Origin: Treponema vincentii
GTDB taxonomy: Bacteria > Spirochaetota > Spirochaetia > Treponematales > Treponemataceae
DNA: 64,000 nucleotides
Assembly: GCF_018336815.1 (NCBI RefSeq)
Contig: NZ_CP050497.1
Coordinates: 372,001-436,000 of the forward strand
Direction of reading: 5' to 3'
The position numbers were made by a program, and so were the translations under genes. This document shows positions 18,291-26,156 of the stretch, piece by piece. A model generated the notes under the pieces. That model was not told where the DNA came from. It worked only from the letters and a program-made list of their open reading frames with translations, and searched no databases. Numbering within the stretch: position 1 is the first letter of the stretch; each line of letters opens with the position of its first letter.

Positions 18291-18625
18291 GCTTGAGCAT
18301 CGTTTGACGGAGCAAGCGAGTAGATAATCGAATCGATATCTTCGATCATTTTTCGTGCCGACTGCTCAATTAAAACCTCTGTTTCGTCTTGCGGAAGTGT
18401 TCCTTGCGGATTAAGCCGTTCTTTGCTCAATTCATCCGAAAGCAGAATACCGGCGATAATCGCAACACGCAAAGAATCGTTCACGCCGGATGTTTGCTGA
18501 ACTTCCGACACGACTTTTTTATAATGATTATAGATGGCCTGTAAATATTCAGCGGGTTGGTCTGCCGCAAGCGCAAATGACGTACCTAACAGATCGATTT
18601 GCAACCGCCCTTTGCGTTCGGCCAT
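18287..18625 (-). CDS. zapA: Cell division protein ZapA
   Basis: A 112-aa ZapA-family protein: RLQIDLLGTSFALAA at the N-terminus and the helical DSLRVAIIAGILLSDEL in the second half, the usual core of these FtsZ-binding proteins. ZapA bundles FtsZ protofilaments at mid-cell. It lies 2 nt after a coiled-coil gene that may be its ZapB-like partner and overlaps yqxD by 4 nt. The tail is acidic and extended (QDETEVLIEQSARKMIED), of unknown role. Confidence 0.82.
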   Translation of the reverse strand: MAERKGRLQIDLLGTSFALAADQPAEYLQAIYNHYKKVVSEVQQTSGVNDSLRVAIIAGILLSDELSKERLNPQGTLPQDETEVLIEQSARKMIEDIDSIIYSLAPSNDAQA

Positions 18626-18627
18626 CG

Positions 18628-19104
18628 TTAAAAAATATCCAGTTGATTGGAATGATTTACAGATTCTTGCGGAGCCGACTGTACTGTTGTTTCAGGTGTG
18701 GAAACGGGAGCCTGAGTCTCCGTTGGTTCATCCGCTATGGGGTCCGGTTGTTCCGTAACAACAGGCGCTGATGGTTCTGTCTGTGTTTCCGCAGCGTCAC
18801 TTATCGAAGATTCGTTTGCTGCCGGGGCCGTTCCATATATGGCAGATGTCGCGGTGGAATTCGCCGCTTGATACACGGTATCTTCAAATGCGCTCAAGTG
18901 ATTGAGCGCATTGATGATGCCTTCCTCGATCTTAGCTTGGTCGTTTTTAAAGACAAGTACTATATTCTCCAACTCTTCGATTCGTTTTTGGCGATCGTGC
19001 AGTTCAAGTTTTAATAAATCGTTCTCATCTTTGAGTGTCTGCATCAGCTCAATCGCTTTTGAGACTCTTGCTTCAAGCTGTTTAATTTGATCGAGGTTTA
19101 ACAT
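18628..19104 (-). CDS. Coiled-coil protein, ZapB-like
   Basis: A 158-aa protein. The first 75 residues are an uninterrupted coiled coil with heptad leucines and isoleucines (IKQLEARVSKAIELMQTL and following). The rest is a low-complexity Thr/Pro/Glu-rich tail ending SNQLDIF. Position just before zapA suggests a ZapB-type divisome partner. The sequence itself supports only a coiled coil with a disordered tail. It starts 4 nt after rplT ends, so it is likely cotranscribed with the ribosomal genes. Confidence 0.65.
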   Translation of the reverse strand: MLNLDQIKQLEARVSKAIELMQTLKDENDLLKLELHDRQKRIEELENIVLVFKNDQAKIEEGIINALNHLSAFEDTVYQAANSTATSAIYGTAPAANESSISDAAETQTEPSAPVVTEQPDPIADEPTETQAPVSTPETTVQSAPQESVNHSNQLDIF

Positions 19105-19107
19105 ACG

Positions 19108-19467
19108 TTAGGCTCCTAATGCTTTTTTTGACTGTTCGACAACGCTTTTAAAAGCGACCGGATCTTCGATAGCCATATTGGATAAGGCTTTGCGGTTTAA
19201 AGTGATACCCGCTTTTGCCATTCCATTGATAAAACGTGAATAGCTCATTCCTTCCGCACGAACAGCGGCATTTATTCTGCTGATCCACAAGCGGCGCATA
19301 TCGCCTTTGCGGTCGCGGCGTGCTTCAAAGCTATGAGTAAGCGCTTTTACAACAGCGTCTTTTGCAGCTTTATAGTTCGTACCTCTGCGTCCGCGGAATC
19401 CCTTTGCTAACTTTAAAATCTTCTTGCGTCTGTGGATGCGTTTATTTGAACATAACGATCTCGGCAT
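19108..19467 (-). CDS. rplT: 50S ribosomal protein L20
   Basis: A 119-aa bL20: basic N-terminus [20 protein letters not shown], then [19 protein letters not shown] and the C-terminal [13 protein letters not shown]. The length matches the family. L20 binds 23S rRNA early in assembly and usually represses its own infC-rpmI-rplT operon. It is the third gene of that classical set, 24 nt after rpmI. Confidence 0.97.
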   Translation of the reverse strand: MPRSLCSNKRIHRRKKILKLAKGFRGRRGTNYKAAKDAVVKALTHSFEARRDRKGDMRRLWISRINAAVRAEGMSYSRFINGMAKAGITLNRKALSNMAIEDPVAFKSVVEQSKKALGA

Positions 19468-19491
19468 TGTATTCTCCTAAATAATCAAAAA

Positions 19492-19698
19492 TTAATTGGT
19501 GCCGTAAGGAAGCAGCTGCTTTCTTACTTTTTTGCTGTCAGCTTCGGCTAAAATTCCGGCTTTGCGCAAATCGCGTTTGCGTTGCGGGGATTTCTTGGTC
19601 AAAATATGACGCAAATTCATTTGCTTGTACTTCACTTTACCGCTGCCGGTAAGCTTAAAACGTTTTGCTGCGGCACTCTTACTCTTCATCTTAGGCAT
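19492..19698 (-). CDS. rpmI: 50S ribosomal protein L35
   Basis: A 68-aa bL35 with the standard [21 protein letters not shown] start and [15 protein letters not shown] core. It is a small, very basic large-subunit protein located between infC (15-nt gap) and rplT (24-nt gap), the conserved order. Confidence 0.97.
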   Translation of the reverse strand: MPKMKSKSAAAKRFKLTGSGKVKYKQMNLRHILTKKSPQRKRDLRKAGILAEADSKKVRKQLLPYGTN

Positions 19699-19713
19699 AG
19701 TACACCTCGTAAA

Positions 19714-20235
19714 TTATTTCTTTGATTTAGGCGCTAATGTCATTGACATGGTGCGCCCTTCCATTGCCGGAGGTTTTTCTACCGTTAAATCTCCGCCGAG
19801 TTTTGCCAGTACGTTATTTAATACGTCCAGCCCCAGCTCGGTATGGGCTAACTCCCGCCCCCGAAAGCGGATTGTTACTTTTACTTTATCGCCGTCATCA
19901 AGAAAATCCTGTATATGCCGTGCTTTAAAAGATAGATCATGGTCATTTATCTTAGGCTGCATACGAATTTCTTTGAGAACTTGCAGCTTCTGTTTTTTCT
20001 TGGAATCACGGAGCTTTTTTTCCAATTCAAAACGATACTTTCCATAGTCTAAGATCTTGCAAACGGGAGGATCCGCTTGCGGAGCCACTTCAACGAGGTC
20101 AAGATTAACGTCTTGAGCCATCCTAAGAGCTTCAAGGGTGGAAACAATGCCCTTTTGCTCCCCTGCATCATCAATTAAACGAACCTCGCGGACACGGATC
20201 TGTTCATTAATCCGCAAACCTTTATTCTCCGCCAA
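19714..20235 (-). CDS. infC: Translation initiation factor IF-3
   Basis: A 173-aa IF-3: N-domain [24 protein letters not shown], then [13 protein letters not shown], linker KKQK, C-domain [14 protein letters not shown] and [13 protein letters not shown]. The start is a TTG (20235-20233) with GGAGGAG just upstream. Rare start codons are a known feature of infC and part of its autocontrol. A clear sigma70 promoter lies 60-90 nt upstream. Confidence 0.96.
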   Translation of the reverse strand: MAENKGLRINEQIRVREVRLIDDAGEQKGIVSTLEALRMAQDVNLDLVEVAPQADPPVCKILDYGKYRFELEKKLRDSKKKQKLQVLKEIRMQPKINDHDLSFKARHIQDFLDDGDKVKVTIRFRGRELAHTELGLDVLNNVLAKLGGDLTVEKPPAMEGRTMSMTLAPKSKK

Positions 20236-20291
20236 CTATTCTCCTCCAGTACACTTTTCTTAATGCACATAAAATAAAGTTATAGGTCATA

Positions 20292-20321
20292 AGTATATCG
20301 AATTTTCTTTGAATATGTCAA
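20292..20321 (-). promoter_or_regulatory. Sigma70 promoter of the infC operon
   Basis: On the minus strand TTGACA (20321-20316) and TATACT (20297-20292) are separated by 18 nt. The leader to the infC start is about 50 nt and ends in GGAGGAG. Confidence 0.75.
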
Positions 20322-20527
20322 GATTAGTATCCAAGATAAGCATGGCAAACGTATCCGGCTGTTTTTGGCAGCAACGCAGCAGATAACCCATATATTTCAA
20401 GTAGAAATGGGCGCAGAGCGAGGCTGGGATTCCTTCTGGCATTTTCTTAGACTTTTTGGTATAATTACCGATATATCTCATAAGACTATTTGTTTTTTAT
20501 ACGCCTTACCGCTGAGGAGGATTTCGA

Positions 20528-22006
20528 ATGAAAAAATCATTGATACCGTTTATCTTATTCGGCTTAGTAATAATTGCTGCGGGTTGTAAAACTGCTCCGG
20601 AGGATAAAAAACCCGAACCGACACCCGTAGAAACTGCAAAAGCCTCTGCCTCGGATACACAGGCAGCACAGACTGAAAACAAATCCGAAACAATGCAAAA
20701 CTCGGCTACTACGGCTATGCTTTCCAATTCAGAAAAGGTCGAACCTAAAAAAAACGAGTCTCAAAAAGCTGAAGCAAAAACGCCTACGTCAACGCAAGTG
20801 CCCGCTCAGAAGGTAACACCTCGAAAGACGACAGCTCAATCGGGAAGCGCTGCTAAAAGCAAAACAGCTTCTCAAGTGAAAAATACTCAGACAAAGCCTG
20901 CTAAACAGGGTTCGGCGCAGCAGAAACCAGCAAAGTCAAATGTACCCGGTGCATCGGCTGCAAAAAACACTCAACCGAAGTCTTCCAAACAGGGACAAAC
21001 AGAACAAAAAACATCAAAATCCAAAGCTGTTGGGGAAAAAACACAGAAAAAAGGCACGACTGCAGAGGTAGCCAAAAAAGAAACCGCTAAAACGGCATCT
21101 GACAAACAAAACACTGCCGCTAAAGCGGCTCCTGCAAAACAGTCGGAAAACAAAAAAGCCGAAACAAAAGGATCGGCTGCCCATATTGCCGCTGCTCAAA
21201 TTACGGATATTTTATGGATGATTGAACAGGCTGATGCCTCTTTTGTTTCTAAACAGCACAAAGGCGCCGGAAAAATGTTTGTTACTATGTTCGCAAAATA
21301 TAAAGGAGACCTTACCGCTCAAGATTTCCATGAAGCGTTTTTTGCGTCCCCTGCTGATATGTGGAGCCTTGACGAGAAAAATGCGAAAGGGCTGTTGGAG
21401 ATCAATAAAAAAGATAAATTATTGACGCTGAAGCATCTTGCTGCAGGTGAAGGCGAAGGAGCAGCTGCTCTTGGAAAGTGGTTTGCATCGGTTACCCTTG
21501 CAGGACAAAAGCCGTTTGAAAAAGAATTAAATGTAACCGGTATCGGCGGACAAGCAGTAACAGGTGCGGCGGGTAAAACAGTAAAGGAGAAATCAAAAAA
21601 GACTTCGTTTATTGTCCCCTCTGCAAAAGCGGAGAATGAACAGCAAGCGCTGGCAATGCCGGTTATTCGCTCCGTCTCTCGTGACGCCGATACAATAGAG
21701 ATTATCTTTTCGGTTAACGATTCTCGGGTTAAAAACGCATACTTCTATTTTGACGTACCGGGAGAAGAATACTATCGCGATTCAGGTTCAATGATCGATG
21801 CAACAGGCAAGCCGGTAAACGGATGCCGCTCGTTCTCTACCGATGGGAAAAAATGCCAGTATGTACTCCGCAAAGATGCAACCAATAAAGACTGGTTCGG
21901 CAAGGCAACCCAGTGCTTCCTCGTCGTTTCCGATGTAAACCGTGTTGCCTCTCCATGGGAAGAACATCACCGCACTATCAGCGCCGCATCGCGCATCGCA
22001 AAATAG
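20528..22006 (+). CDS. Putative lipoprotein with long Lys/Ala/Thr/Gln-rich low-complexity region
   Basis: A 492-aa protein with a lipoprotein signal peptide (MKKSLIPFILFGL..AAGC, lipid Cys20). Residues about 25-215 are low complexity, built from imperfect KTAKQ/SAAKSK/AEQKTSKS-type units, highly basic and probably disordered and extended through the periplasm. The C-terminal 270 residues look folded but match no family I recognise. The run of lysines could bind peptidoglycan or nucleic acid; that is speculation. GAGGAGG precedes the ATG, and a TATAAT lies at 20460-20465. Confidence 0.75.
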   Translation: MKKSLIPFILFGLVIIAAGCKTAPEDKKPEPTPVETAKASASDTQAAQTENKSETMQNSATTAMLSNSEKVEPKKNESQKAEAKTPTSTQVPAQKVTPRKTTAQSGSAAKSKTASQVKNTQTKPAKQGSAQQKPAKSNVPGASAAKNTQPKSSKQGQTEQKTSKSKAVGEKTQKKGTTAEVAKKETAKTASDKQNTAAKAAPAKQSENKKAETKGSAAHIAAAQITDILWMIEQADASFVSKQHKGAGKMFVTMFAKYKGDLTAQDFHEAFFASPADMWSLDEKNAKGLLEINKKDKLLTLKHLAAGEGEGAAALGKWFASVTLAGQKPFEKELNVTGIGGQAVTGAAGKTVKEKSKKTSFIVPSAKAENEQQALAMPVIRSVSRDADTIEIIFSVNDSRVKNAYFYFDVPGEEYYRDSGSMIDATGKPVNGCRSFSTDGKKCQYVLRKDATNKDWFGKATQCFLVVSDVNRVASPWEEHHRTISAASRIAK

Positions 22007-22016
22007 CGACTATTGG

Positions 22017-22160
22017 TAGGGTAAACACATCAGACACTTTTTGAATACCCCGCAGAATAAATAAGCTGTTCAACCAGAATTTCGCCGCTATGCGGCTCAA
22101 ATGGTCTCACAGCTTATTTATTCTGCGTTCTTACCGATTCTATCTGATGTGTTTACCCTA
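22017..22160 (-). repeat. Family A palindromic element, copy A2 (reverse orientation)
   Basis: A complete 144-bp copy. The perfect outer inverted repeat is TAGGGTAAACACATCAGA/TCTGATGTGTTTACCCTA. The perfect inner arms are CGCAGAATAAATAAGCTGT and ACAGCTTATTTATTCTGCG. The centre holds TTCAACCAG and CTCAAATGGTC. It starts 11 bp after the lipoprotein stop and could act as its terminator. Confidence 0.85.
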
Positions 22161-22169
22161 CGGTTTTGA

Positions 22170-22262
22170 AAAAACTTTCCGTAAGCCTTTTGAAATAGAC
22201 TGTTAAGCAGTTGTACATCCGTGTACAACTGCTTAACGACGAGATTCGTGCATAACACAAAT
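22170..22262. repeat. Family B hairpin array with TCCG-loop palindrome
   Basis: TTTCCGTAAGCCTTTTGAAA is followed by the palindrome GTTAAGCAGTTGTACA-TCCG-TGTACAACTGCTTAAC (22202-22237), then CGAGATT..AAATCTCG. The same block recurs at 23370-23460. From 22263 to 22364 there is an imperfect CAACCT/AGGTTG hairpin and no gene. Confidence 0.7.
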
Positions 22263-22387
22263 CTCGCAACGTGCTAATAAAAAGATCATCCAACCACCAC
22301 TTCAACCTGACATTGCTTCGCAAGGCAGACAAAGTGTGGTGTTAGGTTGATTAACTAAAATATAATGAATGAATTTAAATGTGTGTT

Positions 22388-22400
22388 GGGGGGGGGGGGG
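22388..22400 (+). repeat. 13-G homopolymer, candidate phase-variation tract
   Basis: Thirteen consecutive G end 3 nt before ATG 22404, and the tract also lies inside the longer frame starting at 22365. Length changes would alter RBS spacing for the short start and reading frame for the long start. Confidence 0.8.
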
Positions 22401-22403
22401 CTG

Positions 22404-23261
22404 ATGAAAAAATCCGATTCTGAAAAAATCATACCTTTTATTCTTTCCGTAACGGCATTTCATGTTATCACTTATTTTATTGCCGGAATTATTGCATCGA
22501 GCGTTTTTAATTATAAACAATTATTCGCTCTGCCGATAATAGCCGATTATTTTAAACCGACTGAATCACAAACGGTTTATTTAGGGCCTTTAATACAAAT
22601 TATTCGTGGATTGCTATTCGGTCTGGTATTATTACCTTTTCGTCAATTTCTAAAAGCCGATAAAAACGGTTGGCTCTTGCTTTGGTCGGTTTTTCTGGTG
22701 TTTGGAATTATTAATACTCCCGCTGCTTCACCTGCATCAATCGAAGGAATAATCTATACAAAACTTCCGCTATGGTTTCATTTAATTGGTATGCCGGAAA
22801 TTGTTCTTCAAACATTGGTATTCAGTCTGCTGGTACATAGAAAATTATGTCCGGAAAACTATCGAGTACCCAAATATCTAACTGCCGTTATTGACTCCTT
22901 TGCAGCAACATGTATCTCTTTTTTCGGCTATACTATTATTTCGATACTATTTGCCTTTGCAGCAAAAGCGGACATCGATCAAACCGAAGTAAATATCAAG
23001 GTATTAGGACAATTTATTGCGCCGTTGGTGGCAACCTTTATTTGTGCAATGACAGGAACCGGTAAAATTATTTTAAAACATTTCGTTTTATATGCGGTAT
23101 CCGCCTTATCGATTTTGATCTACGGAAAAACAATTTTAGCTTCGGCTGAATTACTATATGCTCTATCGGCGCCGATATTGCCGGTAATAATCTCATTTTT
23201 ATTAATGAATCGAAAAAAGAAAAACAGTGATGTTTTGAAAAAGCAACCCAACACCGACTAA
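22404..23261 (+). CDS. Multi-pass membrane protein behind a poly-G tract
   Basis: A protein of about 285 aa with seven or eight hydrophobic helices, short polar loops and a basic C-terminal tail (NRKKKNSDVLKKQ). No transporter or enzyme motif is recognised. Two starts are possible: ATG 22365 (weak RBS, reads GGGG through the G tract) or ATG 22404, for which the G run itself would be the Shine-Dalgarno. I chose 22404. Either way G-tract slippage should change expression. It is isolated between two repeat clusters and is relatively AT-rich. Confidence 0.65.
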   Translation: MKKSDSEKIIPFILSVTAFHVITYFIAGIIASSVFNYKQLFALPIIADYFKPTESQTVYLGPLIQIIRGLLFGLVLLPFRQFLKADKNGWLLLWSVFLVFGIINTPAASPASIEGIIYTKLPLWFHLIGMPEIVLQTLVFSLLVHRKLCPENYRVPKYLTAVIDSFAATCISFFGYTIISILFAFAAKADIDQTEVNIKVLGQFIAPLVATFICAMTGTGKIILKHFVLYAVSALSILIYGKTILASAELLYALSAPILPVIISFLLMNRKKKNSDVLKKQPNTD

Positions 23262-23339
23262 CTTGTCAACAGAGCAATCCTCATTGTAAGTTCAACGGGG
23301 CAGCGAAAAACATCCTTGTTCGTTCCGATACGTTGAGTA

Positions 23340-23560
23340 TTTGCAGAAGCGGCATATACTGTAAAACCTTTCCGTAAGCCTTTTGAAATAGACTGTTAAG
23401 CGGTTGTACATCCGTGTACAACTGCTTAACGACGAGATTTGTGCATAACACAAATCTCGCTCCTGTATAAAACCACTGCCATCCTTGGCAGTTTTGATAC
23501 GTTGAGGATTAATTTTTTCGCAGCAACGACATATCGTAAAACCTTTCTGGACACTCCTAG
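23340..23560. repeat. Family B hairpin array (second copy)
   Basis: It repeats TTTCCGTAAGCCTTTTGAAA, GTTAAGCGGTTGTACA-TCCG-TGTACAACTGCTTAAC (23395-23430) and CGAGATTTGTG/CACAAATCTCG. These are followed by ACTGCCATCCTTGGCAGT and GATACGTTGAGGATTAA. No gene is supported between 23262 and 23813. Confidence 0.7.
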
Positions 23561-23747
23561 CATCTACACCGCCTCTTTGCAAAAGGCTATTTTTAAAAGC
23601 TGGGAGTTGCGCTTTGGGATAATGCGGTTGGTGCGGTGGGAGTGCGGTACATCGGATCGGCATAATGTGGTATTTATTATTATAGGCTAACAGGCAGTAA
23701 AAAGCAACTCTGTGCTCTGAGCCCAGAATCCCAGCCTCGCAACGATC

Positions 23748-23775
23748 TTGACTTAACGGGTAAATGTGATATAGT
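23748..23775 (+). promoter_or_regulatory. Sigma70 promoter of pdxK
   Basis: TTGACT (23748-23753), 16-nt spacer, TATAGT (23770-23775), about 38 nt before the ATG, with GAGGAG as ribosome-binding site. Confidence 0.65.
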
Positions 23776-23813
23776 TCTCACTCGTAGATATTTTCATAAT
23801 TGAGGAGTATAAA

Positions 23814-24623
23814 ATGGTAAAATTAGCGACGATTGCCGGTTCCGACGCATCAGGAGGAGCAGGGCTTGAGGCAGATTTAAAAACATTTCAGGAGTACGGT
23901 GGATATGGTATGGCAGCGATTACTTTGGTTGCTACCATGAATCCCCACAAAGATTGGAGCCATGAAGTGTTCCCGATCGGCGAAGATTCGTTGCGTGCAC
24001 AGCTCGAAACCATTTTTACCGGCGTCGGCGTTGATGCGGCAAAAACGGGAATGTTGGCAACCCCTTATGCAATCGAACTGGCTGCCGAGTATCTCGGTAA
24101 ATATAAGGTAGAAAACTACGTTCTTGATCCGGTGATGATCTGTAAAGGCGGAAATTTGCCGCTTAATCCCGAAATCAATGAGTTGTTGATTAAAAAACTG
24201 TTGCCGCTTGCAAAGATTATTACGCCGAATGTGTTTGAGGCCGGTCAGATTGCCCATGTTGATACGCCTTCAACGTTAGAAGAAATTAAAGATGCCGCAA
24301 AACGGATTTATGATATGGGAGCACCGTATGTGTTCATCAAAGGCGGCTCAAAATTGAAAGATGCGGAGACCTCCATCGATGTTTTCTACGATGGTAAGGA
24401 TTTCCAATATCTCGAAGCTGAGCTGATTAAAACCGAATGGACTCACGGGTGCGGTTGTACCGTTGCCGCTGCAATTACTGCGGGTTTAGGCTTCGGGCTT
24501 GAACCCTATGAAGCCGCTCTTCGCGCAAAGAAATTTATTACGTTAAGTTTACGGAACGGTTTTGCCCTCAATAAATGGGTTGGCCCGGGCAATCCCGCCG
24601 CGTGGCGAAAAGCATTCAATTAA
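23814..24623 (+). CDS. pdxK: Pyridoxine/pyridoxal/pyridoxamine kinase of the ThiD-like dual-Cys type
   Basis: A 269-aa ribokinase-fold kinase: IAGSDASGGAG at the N-terminus, DPVMICKGG with Cys110, KIITPNVFEAGQI, and the anion-hole motif HGCGCT (211-216) with Cys213 and Cys215. The Cys110 plus HG.GC pattern fits the Gram-positive-type CC pyridoxal kinases, which are often misnamed ThiD. It should phosphorylate vitamin B6 vitamers for salvage. Hydroxymethylpyrimidine kinase activity is the alternative. No other thiamine genes are nearby, which favours pdxK. Confidence 0.8.
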   Translation: MVKLATIAGSDASGGAGLEADLKTFQEYGGYGMAAITLVATMNPHKDWSHEVFPIGEDSLRAQLETIFTGVGVDAAKTGMLATPYAIELAAEYLGKYKVENYVLDPVMICKGGNLPLNPEINELLIKKLLPLAKIITPNVFEAGQIAHVDTPSTLEEIKDAAKRIYDMGAPYVFIKGGSKLKDAETSIDVFYDGKDFQYLEAELIKTEWTHGCGCTVAAAITAGLGFGLEPYEAALRAKKFITLSLRNGFALNKWVGPGNPAAWRKAFN

Positions 24624-24624
24624 A

Positions 24625-24693
24625 AATCGTCGGGCATCTCTATTTCAAAGGATGCGAAGCAAATCTAACCGAGTTTTTAGAGATGCCCTAAAG
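24625..24693. repeat. Family C hairpin, single module
   Basis: GGGCATCTCT and AGAGATGCCC enclose AAGGATGCGAAGCAAATCTA and CCGAGTTTTT. The same module ends the composite copies at 44572-44735 and 51105-51262. It lies directly after pdxK and may terminate it. Confidence 0.65.
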
Positions 24694-24803
24694 ATACACG
24701 GAGCGATTCCGAAAGTAACCTCCTTTTGGAAAAGCCCTGTGCTGTATAGCGAATATTCCGGTGTTTATCGATTCCGGTACCTTTTTATGTAAGGAAGAAA
24801 AAC

Positions 24804-26135
24804 ATGCGTGCAGTTGATATCATTATGAAAAAGCGCGGGTTTAGAGAAACCGGCGCAGGAACGCTCTCTCGGGAAGAAATTGCCTTTTTAGTGAATGGAT
24901 ATGTGGCCGGAGAGATTCCCGACTATCAAATGGCCGCATGGCTGATGGCGGTTTACTTTAACGGTATGACATTTGATGAAACCGCCGTTCTTACCGATGT
25001 AATGCTGCATTCCGGGGCAGTCATGGACTTGTCGGGGATTGAAGGCCCCTTTGTCGATAAACACTCCACCGGCGGTGTCGGAGATAAGCTTTCTCTGCCG
25101 CTTGCACCTATCGTAGCTGCCTGCGGGGTGAAGGTTCCGATGATGAGCGGTCGCGCACTCGGGCACACCGGTGGTACGCTCGATAAACTTGAATCGATTA
25201 CCGGATATAAGACCGGCCTTTCCGTTGAACAATTCCGAAATTATATTAAAAAAACCGGTTTTGCAATGACGGGGCAGACAAAAGAGATTGTCCCTGCCGA
25301 CCGGCTGATTTATGCCTTACGCGATGTTACCGCAACCGTCGAATCGGTGCCGCTCATTACGGCGAGTATTCTCTCCAAGAAGGTTGCCGAAGGCGCCGAA
25401 GCGCTGGTATTCGATGTCAAATGCGGAAGCGGCGCCTTTATGAAAACGCTGCCCGAAGCTGAAGCGCTCGCAAAGAGCCTTGTCGGTACCGGCACCGCGA
25501 TGGGTAAAAAAGTTATCGCGATGATAACCAATATGTATGAACCCTTAGGAAATGCAGTCGGTAACTTCTTGGAAATGGAAGAAACCTACAATGTTCTGAA
25601 AGGCACAGGACCGCAGGATGTAACCGACTTAACCTTACAACTTGCAAGTTGGATGCTCATACTTGGCGGTAAAGCCGGAACCAAGGAAGAAGGAATTCAA
25701 AAAGCGCAAGAGGCGCTTCGCAGCGGCAAAGCGCTTGAGCTGTTTTTAGAAAACATTACGTTGCAAGGCGGCAATGCGCAGCAGTTTGTTGCCGAATGCG
25801 GCAAGCGTCGCAGCCCGCACGCTTGCCGCATTAGGGCGGAGCAAGACGGCTTTATCGTGGATATCGATGCGTTCAAAATCGGTATTGCCGGAGTCAATCT
25901 TGGGGTCGGCCGTAATAAAACCACCGATGCGGTGTGTCCTGATGCCGGTATGATTCTGCATAAGCACGCAGGCGATGCCGTAAAAAAAGGCGACCTCATC
26001 ATGGACGTGTACGGTAAGGATGCGGAGTGCCTTCCGGCTGCTTCCGATATGATCAAAACAGCGATACGGTATGCAGCGGAGAAGCCGCAAATGCGTCCGC
26101 TGGTATTTAAAGAAATTTCTGCGGCCGACTTATAG
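24804..26135 (+). CDS. pdp: Pyrimidine-nucleoside / thymidine phosphorylase
   Basis: A 443-aa enzyme with VDKHSTGGVGDK (84-95), the family signature MSGRALGHTGGTLDKLES (114-131) and KVAEGAEALVFDVKCGSGAFMK. It catalyses phosphorolysis of thymidine/uridine to base and (deoxy)ribose-1-phosphate. The length fits pdp/deoA. The C-terminal alpha/beta domain includes GIAGVNLGVGRNKTTDA, GMILHKHAGDAVKKGD. It lies 22 nt upstream of recJ and is probably cotranscribed. Confidence 0.9.
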   Translation: MRAVDIIMKKRGFRETGAGTLSREEIAFLVNGYVAGEIPDYQMAAWLMAVYFNGMTFDETAVLTDVMLHSGAVMDLSGIEGPFVDKHSTGGVGDKLSLPLAPIVAACGVKVPMMSGRALGHTGGTLDKLESITGYKTGLSVEQFRNYIKKTGFAMTGQTKEIVPADRLIYALRDVTATVESVPLITASILSKKVAEGAEALVFDVKCGSGAFMKTLPEAEALAKSLVGTGTAMGKKVIAMITNMYEPLGNAVGNFLEMEETYNVLKGTGPQDVTDLTLQLASWMLILGGKAGTKEEGIQKAQEALRSGKALELFLENITLQGGNAQQFVAECGKRRSPHACRIRAEQDGFIVDIDAFKIGIAGVNLGVGRNKTTDAVCPDAGMILHKHAGDAVKKGDLIMDVYGKDAECLPAASDMIKTAIRYAAEKPQMRPLVFKEISAADL

Positions 26136-26156
26136 CCGCGCAGCCGGTACCATACA

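Noticed and set aside
22202-22237. Integron attC site suggested by GTTAAGC..GCTTAAC (GTTRRRY/RYYYAAC-like ends)
   Set aside because: The order of the boxes is opposite to attC, the arms are perfectly paired without extrahelical bases, and other copies (GTTCAGC, GTTAAAA) do not fit the consensus. No integrase is nearby.
23814-24623. thiD (hydroxymethylpyrimidine kinase) as the name for this kinase
   Set aside because: Cys110 and the HGCGCT lid match dual-Cys pyridoxal kinases better, and no thiamine genes are nearby; kept as an alternative.
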